Source: Oligoflexia bacterium (GTDB taxonomy: Bacteria > Bdellovibrionota > UBA1018). From it: a stretch of DNA of 9,833 nucleotides. The position numbers and the translations under genes were made by a program. Shown piece by piece: positions 1-6,025 of the stretch (positions are counted from its first letter, which is position 1; every line of letters begins with the position of its first letter). Where the stretch lies: the NCBI GenBank assembly GCA_903858195.1, contig CAIOHW010000108.1, positions 1-9,833 of the forward strand, written 5' to 3'. The notes under the pieces are model-generated. The model searched no databases and was not told the DNA's origin. It saw only the letters and a list, made by a program, of their open reading frames with translations.

Positions 1-231
1 ACGCTCGTTACCCAGGGCGAGGCATCTGCCAAGGTGGAGACGGCCCGGGGAGAGCTTGTCCTTAAGCTGGTGGCCGACGGAAAAAGACGCGGTCCCGCAG
101 CCATCGAAATCAAGACCCCTTCCGAGGCACTTTTTGGCGCAGTGCCGGATTACCTGGCGGCTGCACCGCTTCAGGATCTGCCGCTCCTGCTCGAGAGCCT
201 CGACCTTCAAATCACGGAGGTGGACAAGTGA
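1..231 (+). CDS. nuoD: NuoD-like (49 kDa) subunit of complex I, C-terminal end only (5' truncated by window)
   Basis: Reading frame 1 is open from the window edge to a TGA at 229-231, giving the last 76 residues. The segment ETARGEL, then ADG, then TPS, and the final EVDK match in order the C-terminus of NuoD/Nqo4 (ESARGEL, SDG, APS, DVDR in Thermus from memory). In the family this region packs against NuoB and NuoH near the quinone site. No DPCxxC motif is present, so it is not a [NiFe]-hydrogenase large subunit, the other member of the superfamily. It is divergent: a His or polar residue of the usual GHLLAD-type segment is replaced by AAPLQD. The stop overlaps the GTG start of nuoH by four bases, so the two are probably translationally coupled. 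It is a different gene from the nuoD at the right edge. Its catalytic N-terminal part lies outside the window. Confidence 0.85.
   Translation, partial: TLVTQGEASAKVETARGELVLKLVADGKRRGPAAIEIKTPSEALFGAVPDYLAAAPLQDLPLLLESLDLQITEVDK
216..220 (+). promoter_or_regulatory. Shine-Dalgarno site for nuoH, inside the nuoD-like 3' end
   Basis: GGAGG lies seven bases before the GTG at 228. It supports the GTG start, which overlaps the upstream stop as GTGA, rather than any later start. Confidence 0.75.
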
Positions 232-1214
232 TCGCCTCCCAGATCCTGACTCCCTTCGCCGTGCTTTTCCCCGCTCTTTATGCGCTGGTATGGATTGATG
301 CCAAGGTGGGGGCCGACCTGCAGGCCCGTGTCGGGCCTAGTCGGACCGGCGCGGCAGGATGGCTGCAACCGGCCGCGGACATGCTGCGGCTCCTCCAGAA
401 ATATCGGACCGGAGAGGGCGGCGCCGGGGCCTTGAGACTGTGGTGGCTGCAGGGACTTCCCCTCTTTGCGCTGCTGGCGGTGACCCCGGTTGGGGCGCAC
501 GCACCGGCGCTCGACACGGCCATGGCACCGCTCTTGGTATTGATGCTCGCAGCCGCCCAGGCCTGGGCCGGCCTGCTGCTCGGCTGGCAGTCGGGCGGCA
601 TTGAGGAGCGCTTTGCTTCGCTCCGGCAGCTGGCACTGTTGCTTTCCGGGGTGCCGCCGGCGCTTCTTTCGCTGATCCATGTTGGGTTTGTTTCGCGAGG
701 GCTTTCCTGGGATGCCGTCACTGGGGCACAGGGGTGGGCGCCGTGGTCCTGGACAGTTTTTTCCGGACCCGCTTCGTTCATATCGGGCTGTGTATTTCTC
801 TTGTCGGGCCGGCTTCTTTTCGCATCCGGCCCCTTCAAGGAAGGCACCGGGTCGCAGCGCTGGATCGCTGCAGGTCGCCCCGGAGCCATCGGCATCCGCC
901 TGATTTGGGCGCAGCTCAGCCAAAGAGTGGCCCAGATCTGCTGGGCGCTCCTTGCCGCACACTTGTACCTTGGCGGAGGAGAGATCGCCGGAGCACAGCA
1001 GTTGCGCGAGGCCGGGCAGGAGTCCATCGTGATGCTGCTCGGGACAGGCCTCGCCGTCGGCAAGGCCGTCTTGCTGCTGGTTGGACTCTCCGCGCTCTCG
1101 AGGCTGATTCCCGCGCTTCGATCCGATCAGGCACACGAGTTTTCCTGGCGCGTGCTCAGTCCGCTTGCGCTCATGGCACTCTTGCTGGGCCGTGTTTTTT
1201 CAGGGGGGCTTTGA
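228..1214 (+). CDS. nuoH: NuoH-like membrane subunit of complex I, divergent (quinone-chamber glutamates missing)
   Basis: 328 aa, usual NuoH length, about eight hydrophobic segments. NuoH (ND1) anchors the peripheral arm and forms the quinone chamber and the start of the proton path. Identity is clear from the N-terminal signature at residues 33-51 (ARVGPSR, then GWLQPAAD, with Asp51 of the usual QPxAD) and from the order nuoD-H-I. Important family residues are changed. The Glu of the usual ER before TM1's loop is Asp24. The AETNRAPFD loop is replaced by LLFASGPFK (196-204). The TEYSG glutamate falls on Gly219. The FLAEY glutamate falls on Gln232 (Gln229 is nearby). The SYEVP-type glutamate is replaced within SGVPP (140-144). 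Translation starts at GTG 228 with a good SD. The stop overlaps the nuoI start as TGATG. The fold is probably kept, but normal quinone-coupled proton chemistry is doubtful. Confidence 0.88.
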   Translation: MIASQILTPFAVLFPALYALVWIDAKVGADLQARVGPSRTGAAGWLQPAADMLRLLQKYRTGEGGAGALRLWWLQGLPLFALLAVTPVGAHAPALDTAMAPLLVLMLAAAQAWAGLLLGWQSGGIEERFASLRQLALLLSGVPPALLSLIHVGFVSRGLSWDAVTGAQGWAPWSWTVFSGPASFISGCVFLLSGRLLFASGPFKEGTGSQRWIAAGRPGAIGIRLIWAQLSQRVAQICWALLAAHLYLGGGEIAGAQQLREAGQESIVMLLGTGLAVGKAVLLLVGLSALSRLIPALRSDQAHEFSWRVLSPLALMALLLGRVFSGGL

Positions 1215-1765
1215 TGTCCATCGAAAACGAGACAAGCTTCCTCCGCAGCCTGAAAAACTACTTCCTCACGCTCTATCGTTCTGTGAGCGCCCTGCAGAGG
1301 GCGGCGCAAACCGGCATCGGGTACCTGCTCTCCACCTCGGAGTCGAAGCGCGAAATCACCGAGCTCTATCCCGATCCGGTATCATCCCGCACCGCGGATG
1401 AGCTGCCCACCCGGAGCCGCGGTTTTCTACATAACGATATCGCGAGATGTACGGGCTGTTACGCATGCTCGGAGGTTTGTCCCACCGGCTGCTTCAAGAT
1501 CCACACCGAGGAAGGGCCGAAGCCCGGCAAGCTCTGGGTGGAGACCTTTGATATCGATGACTCGCGCTGCCTTTTCTGCGGTCTCTGCGTGGAGGCCTGC
1601 GCTCCGGGATCCCTGACCCATACGAGGCAGTATGAGGGGGCTGCGGAATCCGTGGGCCGCCTTCGAGCCGAATTCGGACGTGGTCCGATCTCGCGAGAGA
1701 TGCGGGAACGCTGGCGGAAGCAGCGTGAGGCGCAGGCGGAGGACTCGGGGGAATTTCAGACATGA
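1214..1765 (+). CDS. nuoI: NuoI-like 2x[4Fe-4S] ferredoxin subunit of complex I
   Basis: 183 aa, typical size. NuoI (23 kDa/TYKY) carries clusters N6a and N6b, which pass electrons towards N2 in NuoB. Two intact CxxCxxCxxxC motifs are visible: Cys79, 82, 85, 89 (followed by Pro) and Cys119, 122, 125, 129. In the second motif the usual CP is CA, with Pro one residue later (CAPGSLTHT against the common CPTGALTHT). An extra Cys93 follows the first motif. The N-terminal 45 residues are amphipathic, as in family members that dock on NuoH and NuoA. The C-terminus from about residue 145 is charged (RERWRKQREAQAE). The ATG at 1214 overlaps the nuoH stop by one base; a longer reading frame runs upstream but lies inside nuoH. 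The stop overlaps nuoJ as ATGA. All cluster ligands are kept, unlike the membrane subunits around it. Confidence 0.93.
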   Translation: MSIENETSFLRSLKNYFLTLYRSVSALQRAAQTGIGYLLSTSESKREITELYPDPVSSRTADELPTRSRGFLHNDIARCTGCYACSEVCPTGCFKIHTEEGPKPGKLWVETFDIDDSRCLFCGLCVEACAPGSLTHTRQYEGAAESVGRLRAEFGRGPISREMRERWRKQREAQAEDSGEFQT

Positions 1766-2265
1766 TCGAGCCGGGAACAATACCCTTTTCCGAGATCCTC
1801 ATGGCCGCGGGCGCAGGCATGGCTGCGTTCTCGCCCAACACCCGCAGAGGCGTGATAGCGCTTTGGTTCTCACAGCTGGGGGCCGGGGCCATCCTCCTCG
1901 GAGCCGGAGCGGAGCTCCTTGCGCTCGCCTACTGGCTTTCCAGCACCCTGGTTTGTGGCGCGTATTTTCTCCACTCGGATCTTCTTGGTTCCGGCCGGGG
2001 TGACCGCGAGGCGGGCCCGAGCGCCCTTCGTCGGAGGTTTGCTGCGCGCGCATTTCCGGCGGTGGCAAGTGTTGGCTTTGGCCTGCTCGTGTGGGCACTG
2101 TTTGGTCTCGCCCCCGAGTGGGATCCGCGGTCAGCGGCAGGCGTGATCGGTCCTGCGGCAGCAGGAACGGGAGACGAACGAATCGTGTTGATTGAACTGC
2201 TTTCCATCACATCCCTGGCGCTTGCAGTTGCCGCGGGGGTCATCGTGCGCCCCAGGAGGTCTTGA
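1762..2265 (+). CDS. nuoJ: NuoJ-like membrane subunit of complex I, divergent (TM3 YVGA motif lost)
   Basis: 167 aa, about five hydrophobic helices, within the NuoJ (ND6) range. In the family TM3 has a pi-bulge at a conserved YVGA-type motif that gates the water path between NuoH and NuoK. Assignment rests on position between nuoI and nuoK, on the Pro-Asn after TM1 (25-26, usual NxxxA), on AELLA at 50-54 (usual AEFLA), and on the C-terminal helix IELLSITSLALAVA (usual FELASVLLLVA). An ungapped reading from AELLA puts Ser61-Thr62-Leu63-Val64 where YVGA is expected, so the gating Tyr and Gly are absent. The ATG at 1762 overlaps the nuoI stop, with a purine-rich GGGGGAA about eight bases upstream. 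Sequence similarity is low and the call leans partly on synteny. Confidence 0.78.
   Translation: MIEPGTIPFSEILMAAGAGMAAFSPNTRRGVIALWFSQLGAGAILLGAGAELLALAYWLSSTLVCGAYFLHSDLLGSGRGDREAGPSALRRRFAARAFPAVASVGFGLLVWALFGLAPEWDPRSAAGVIGPAAAGTGDERIVLIELLSITSLALAVAAGVIVRPRRS
2254..2259 (+). promoter_or_regulatory. Strong Shine-Dalgarno site that decides the nuoK start
   Basis: AGGAGG is followed by eight bases and then GTG at 2268, ideal spacing. The in-frame TTG at 2262 is only two bases from this site and is too close to use it. The site lies inside the last codons of nuoJ. Confidence 0.8.
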
Positions 2266-2267
2266 AC

Positions 2268-2549
2268 GTGTCAGTGCTCCTTGCGGCTGTAGCCAGCCTG
2301 TCTCTTTATTCAGTGCTTTCCCAGCGGAGCTGGATCGGCGTGCTCATTGGTCTTCAGTCACTGTTTGGGGCGGTCGTCGTGGCCATGACAGCCCTTGGAG
2401 CCGGCTCGGTAGAGGCGGCATCCAATCTCGGACTCATGGTGCTGGTGATCTCTCAGCTTCAGGCGCTGGCGGCGCTGGGCTTTGCGGTGCGGCTTCATTA
2501 TTTGCGGGCAAGGCCTGAGATGTCGGAGCTTCGCTCCATGAGGAACTGA
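2268..2549 (+). CDS. nuoK: NuoK-like membrane subunit of complex I, both channel glutamates replaced by Gln
   Basis: 93 aa with three hydrophobic helices, the usual NuoK (ND4L) size. NuoK normally holds two buried glutamates (E. coli Glu36 and Glu72) that link the quinone cavity to the antiporter-like subunits. Here LIGLQSLF (26-33) stands for LIGLEIMI, giving Gln30, and QLQALAALG (63-71) stands for AAEASIGLA, giving Gln65. The second is anchored by the shared LH dipeptide (76-77), and the MSELRSMRN end resembles the family's C-terminus (xSEMRG). The start is taken as GTG 2268 because of the SD at 2254-2259; TTG 2262 would add two residues. It begins two bases after the nuoJ stop. Loss of both acids is not expected in a proton-pumping complex I. 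Confidence 0.9.
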   Translation: MSVLLAAVASLSLYSVLSQRSWIGVLIGLQSLFGAVVVAMTALGAGSVEAASNLGLMVLVISQLQALAALGFAVRLHYLRARPEMSELRSMRN

Positions 2550-2560
2550 GGACACAGGAA

Positions 2561-4429
2561 ATGCTGAGCGAACTTTTTCCGGCAGTCTTCTTCTCGTTCG
2601 TTGCGCTTGCCATGGCGTCGGCACTATCGGGCCGTTTCAGGCCCTTGGTGACTTGGACTGCGTGGGCGTGCTTCATGTTCTCGATGGTCATGTCCATGCT
2701 CATTCTCGCAGAGGGCGGAGACGGGGCCTGGTCCATGTCATTTCTCTCGCTTGGAACGCCCTGGCGCGAACTCCAGGCGGGGTTATCCCTGAACGCGGCC
2801 GGAGTGGCAGCAGCAGTGCTGCTGGGCGCAGTGTTGGGATATGTGTTTCTGATTGAGCCAGCAACCAGCGGCCGAAAAGGGGTTGCCGATTCCCGGGCAG
2901 GCGCTGCGGCGCTTGGAGTCGCAGCAGTTTCGATCGCGTGGTTTGCCGATGGATTATGGGGCATCCTCCTTGGGCAGGTGCTTGCTGCGCTTCCAGGCTG
3001 GACCATCCTTCGCGCCTCTCCGGGAGAGGCGGCTCAGACAGCGACTCTCACCACAGCGTTCTCGCGCGAGAGGGCTCTGGGTTGGGTTTTCTCCGCACTC
3101 GGCTTCTCGGCTCTGGCCGCGGCGGGCGTCGGTCTCGGTTGGAACGCCAGCGAGGGTTTCTCGGCCGGGTCAGCACCCATGGGGCTTGGATTACTCTTTG
3201 TGGGCGCGATCCTTCAGCTCAGGCTCTTTCCGGCTCTGGGCTGGGCGCCACGGCTCTCCGCTTCCCACGATGTCCAACCCTCTGCACTGGCGCTTGCATC
3301 GTCTCCGCCCGCCTGGGCGGCATTTGCCCTGCTCTACCGCATGCAGCCGGACCTCGCATCGTCCGGACTGGCTCCGTTTCTCGTGGTGCCCACCCTCTTG
3401 GTGTCGGCGCTGACCGCCTGGTTCTCGCTTTCGAGCACGGCGCCCGCGGCGAGGGTCCATGGGTTGGCCGGCGCAGCAGCCGGGATTTCTGTCGCTTTGC
3501 TGCTCCTGTCGGGCGGCACCGAAGGGGCCACGGCATTTCTAGGTTTTGAATTGCTGGGCTGGGCGACCGTCCTGATCCTTGGGAGCAAAACGGTTGGCGA
3601 AAAGGGTTTTGAATGGTTCGAAAAAGTTCATCGCGGCGCCCTTGTGCTCGCCTGGGCAGGGGGCGCGGGATTCTTTTCCGGAACGGTGCTGTTCGGCGCG
3701 CTTTCGACGACAGAACGGCCATGGGAGGGAGCGCTTCTGGCCCTTGCCTGGTGCATGATGGCCCTTGCCGCGATCGGCCTCGTGGCACGCCCTCAGACCG
3801 GAGGCGGAGCTGTAGGCGACGCGAGCGGGAGGTCATGGAATCTCATCTCGTCGGCCGTCCTGGCCGCACTCTCGTCTTCCCTGCTTTGGTCCGGGAGCTT
3901 TCATGGCGCCTTCGCTCCGGACTCACTGCAAGCCATCGGGCCCGCCGTTGCTCTTGAGATCTTCTCGGGACCCGCTCCATCGGGCAGCACCACCCTGGGA
4001 CTGGTCCACTGGGCCTGGACTCTTGTCCTGTTGCTCGTGTGCGTGTTCAGGCTCCCCGCACGGATCGCCGAGAGCAGCGCGCTTCGTTGGGGGGTCGCGG
4101 GAGAGGGCTTCCGGTTGGCAGAGTTTTCCGGGCGCGCAGTGGACCGGCTCTGTCGCGCCTATTTCATAGTGGCTGGGCTTGCCAAGAAGCGTCTGGCCAC
4201 CCGTGCGGCGGCGGCCCCGGAGGCGTGGCTTGCGACCTTCTCGGCCCGAGTGTCCTCGCTGGATCATGGGGTCCGCGAAAGGCTGGATCACGTTTTGAGG
4301 ATCCTGGTCGATGCGCCCGCGAAAGCAGTTCAACTCATGCATAGCGGCGCGATGCAGTTGTATCTCTTGTTTGCCGTTGGCTTCAGCTTGGCCCTATTGT
4401 TACATTTCTGGGGCCGCATCCAAGCCTAG
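2561..4429 (+). CDS. nuoL: NuoL-like antiporter-type subunit of complex I, divergent and lacking key charged residues
   Basis: 622 aa, normal NuoL (ND5) length, mostly hydrophobic with about 16 helices. The C-terminal part (about 540-622) keeps the layout of the lateral amphipathic helix HL and the last TM helix (AVQLMHSGAMQLYLL resembles LQTGxxxxYxLxxL). Position between nuoK and nuoM fits. Landmarks survive but their charges do not. The TM5 WE pair falls on Gln139-Val140. TM7 GAMGKSAQFP reads GAILQLRLFP, so the lysine is Gln219. The TM8 histidine after SAL is absent (SALALASS, 241-248). TM12 GFFSKDE reads GFFSGTV, so the lysine is Gly374. The TM11 HAFFK segment has neither His nor Lys. Glu330 in GFELLGW is one acidic residue left in a helix. 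ATG 2561 follows GAGGA and AGGA, 11 bases after nuoK. No internal stop or frameshift. Confidence 0.84.
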   Translation: MLSELFPAVFFSFVALAMASALSGRFRPLVTWTAWACFMFSMVMSMLILAEGGDGAWSMSFLSLGTPWRELQAGLSLNAAGVAAAVLLGAVLGYVFLIEPATSGRKGVADSRAGAAALGVAAVSIAWFADGLWGILLGQVLAALPGWTILRASPGEAAQTATLTTAFSRERALGWVFSALGFSALAAAGVGLGWNASEGFSAGSAPMGLGLLFVGAILQLRLFPALGWAPRLSASHDVQPSALALASSPPAWAAFALLYRMQPDLASSGLAPFLVVPTLLVSALTAWFSLSSTAPAARVHGLAGAAAGISVALLLLSGGTEGATAFLGFELLGWATVLILGSKTVGEKGFEWFEKVHRGALVLAWAGGAGFFSGTVLFGALSTTERPWEGALLALAWCMMALAAIGLVARPQTGGGAVGDASGRSWNLISSAVLAALSSSLLWSGSFHGAFAPDSLQAIGPAVALEIFSGPAPSGSTTLGLVHWAWTLVLLLVCVFRLPARIAESSALRWGVAGEGFRLAEFSGRAVDRLCRAYFIVAGLAKKRLATRAAAAPEAWLATFSARVSSLDHGVRERLDHVLRILVDAPAKAVQLMHSGAMQLYLLFAVGFSLALLLHFWGRIQA

Positions 4430-4438
4430 AGGATTCTT

Positions 4439-6019
4439 GTGAATACCCACCTTTTAACAGGAATGATCTTTCTTCCCCTGCTGGGCGCGATCCTCCAGGC
4501 CACCTCACCATCGGCCCGGACCTCGCGATGGATGGCCCTTGGCGCCAGCGCGGCATCGGCCCTTCTGGGCGGATTACTTCTCGGGCAGGTCTCCCCCGGC
4601 GAGGCAGGTCCCCAGTTGGTGGACCGGCTTCCCTGGATCGGATCCTACGCCATCCATTATGAGCTCGCCGTGGACGGCACGAGCGTCCTGCTCCTTCTCC
4701 TGATCAGCGCAGTCTTTCCGGTACTCGTAGCCTCGGAATGGGAAAGGTCCTCCGGTGCCCGAGGACTGCACGCCCTGCTCCTCATTCTTCAGGGCTCGCT
4801 GATTGGAGCTGCCTGCGCGCAGGACCTTTTCCTGCTCTTCTTCTTCTGGAGCCTTTCGTCCCTGCCCATCTTCTTTTTGGTCGGCGTCTGGGGTGCAGAG
4901 CACAAGGAGCAGGCGGCCTTTCGCTCGTTGGTCACCAACACCCTCGGTAATACGCTGCTATTTGCAGCATTTGTGCTGATCTACTACTCGCGCGAGCCGC
5001 ACACTTTTTTGATTCGGGAGATCGTTTCTGCCGGCGGAATGCCCGAAACCACGATCTCTCTAGCGGGACTGGAGGTCCAGGCTGCGAACCTCGCCTTTGT
5101 CCTGGTCTGTGCCGGGCTTGCCCTTAGGGCCCCGGTCTGGCCGGTGCATGGCTGGTTTTATCGGGTCTCCGAAGAAGCTCCCGCCTCGGTTTTCGTAGCC
5201 GTAGGCGCAGTGACTGTGCCCGTAGCCGTTATGATCTTTGGTCGACTTGCGAACCAGCTCTTTCCCGCGGTCATGGATGCTGGCGCAAACTGGGTGGCGG
5301 GAGCGGGCCTGGTCAACCTGCTGGTGGGCTCGGTTGCGATCCTGTCTCAGAGGCGGATCTCCGGACTGGTCGCCTACCTCTGCGTTGCCCAGCTGGGGCT
5401 CTGCCTCATTGGCCTCGGAAGCCAGGATGCCAGTGCAATGGTGGGGGTGATCTTCCAGCAGTTGGGCGCAGGCCTTGCGCTCGCAGTCCTTGGCCTTCTC
5501 ATGGGCGGACTCGCGACCCGAGCAGGCATCTTCGAGGTTCTAGGAGGAGCGGGGGGGCTTTCGAGGACGGCTCCGGCCGCCGCAGTGGTCATGGGTCTTG
5601 CGATCGGAGCCTTTGTGGGCGCCCCGGGGATGAGTGGTTTCGTGGGACAAAGCCTGATTGCCATGGGGGGCTATGCCCGCGCTCCAGCAGTGCTCGTCGC
5701 CATCGGTATCTCTTCTCTATTGATCGCCTATAGCCTCTTTGGAGTATTTCGCAGGCTTTTCCTGGGCGAGCCGCAGACAGCCGATCGTCCGTCGAGCGGA
5801 GAGCTCACGGCAAGAGAGCGGATTTATCTCATTCCTCTCGTTGCGCTGATCGTGATCCTTGGGTTTTACCCAAAGCCGTTTCTAGACTGGGTCCGCCCTA
5901 CGGCGGCAAGCCTGGTTTCGAGGCCATCCGCTCAGGACGCAGCCTCTCCCGCCCCGGAGCCGGGGCAGGAGTCACCCCCTTCGGCATCCCCGTCACCCGC
6001 TGCGGCGCCGGAGAGCTGA
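4439..6019 (+). CDS. nuoM: NuoM-like antiporter-type subunit of complex I, divergent at proton-channel residues
   Basis: 526 aa, about 14 hydrophobic helices. NuoM (ND4) normally pumps one proton through a Glu-Lys-Lys-Glu path. The family framework is obvious: LAVDGTSVLLLLL (76-88), DLFLLFFFWSLSSLP (129-143), ALRAPVWPVHGW (228-239), EEAPAS (245-250), GMSGFVGQ (397-404). Against the usual FWELMLIP, Ser138 replaces the essential TM5 Glu. IKVPLFPFHTW becomes LRAPVWPVHGW, so TM7 Lys is Arg230. VLLKMG becomes AVTVPVA, so TM8 Lys is Pro261. GFVGEF becomes GFVGQS, so TM12 Glu is Gln404. The LSHG histidine is Ala344. Start is GTG 4439 with AGAGGA five bases upstream, nine bases after nuoL. Residues 494-526 form a Pro/Ala/Ser-rich tail, unusual for NuoM and probably disordered. 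Confidence 0.92.
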   Translation: MNTHLLTGMIFLPLLGAILQATSPSARTSRWMALGASAASALLGGLLLGQVSPGEAGPQLVDRLPWIGSYAIHYELAVDGTSVLLLLLISAVFPVLVASEWERSSGARGLHALLLILQGSLIGAACAQDLFLLFFFWSLSSLPIFFLVGVWGAEHKEQAAFRSLVTNTLGNTLLFAAFVLIYYSREPHTFLIREIVSAGGMPETTISLAGLEVQAANLAFVLVCAGLALRAPVWPVHGWFYRVSEEAPASVFVAVGAVTVPVAVMIFGRLANQLFPAVMDAGANWVAGAGLVNLLVGSVAILSQRRISGLVAYLCVAQLGLCLIGLGSQDASAMVGVIFQQLGAGLALAVLGLLMGGLATRAGIFEVLGGAGGLSRTAPAAAVVMGLAIGAFVGAPGMSGFVGQSLIAMGGYARAPAVLVAIGISSLLIAYSLFGVFRRLFLGEPQTADRPSSGELTARERIYLIPLVALIVILGFYPKPFLDWVRPTAASLVSRPSAQDAASPAPEPGQESPPSASPSPAAAPES

Positions 6020-6025
6020 GCGAAC

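Noticed and set aside
207..1136. 309-codon minus-strand open frame opposite nuoH
   Set aside because: It is a shadow of nuoH; the predicted protein is Arg/Pro/Gln-rich with no family motif.
734..1213. Upstream extension of the nuoI reading frame
   Set aside because: It overlaps nuoH by about 480 bases, and the extra 160 residues are Arg-rich out-of-frame translation. NuoI homologues begin near the ATG at 1214.
2262..2267. TTG at 2262 as the nuoK start
   Set aside because: It is only two bases from AGGAGG at 2254-2259, whereas GTG 2268 has ideal eight-base spacing.
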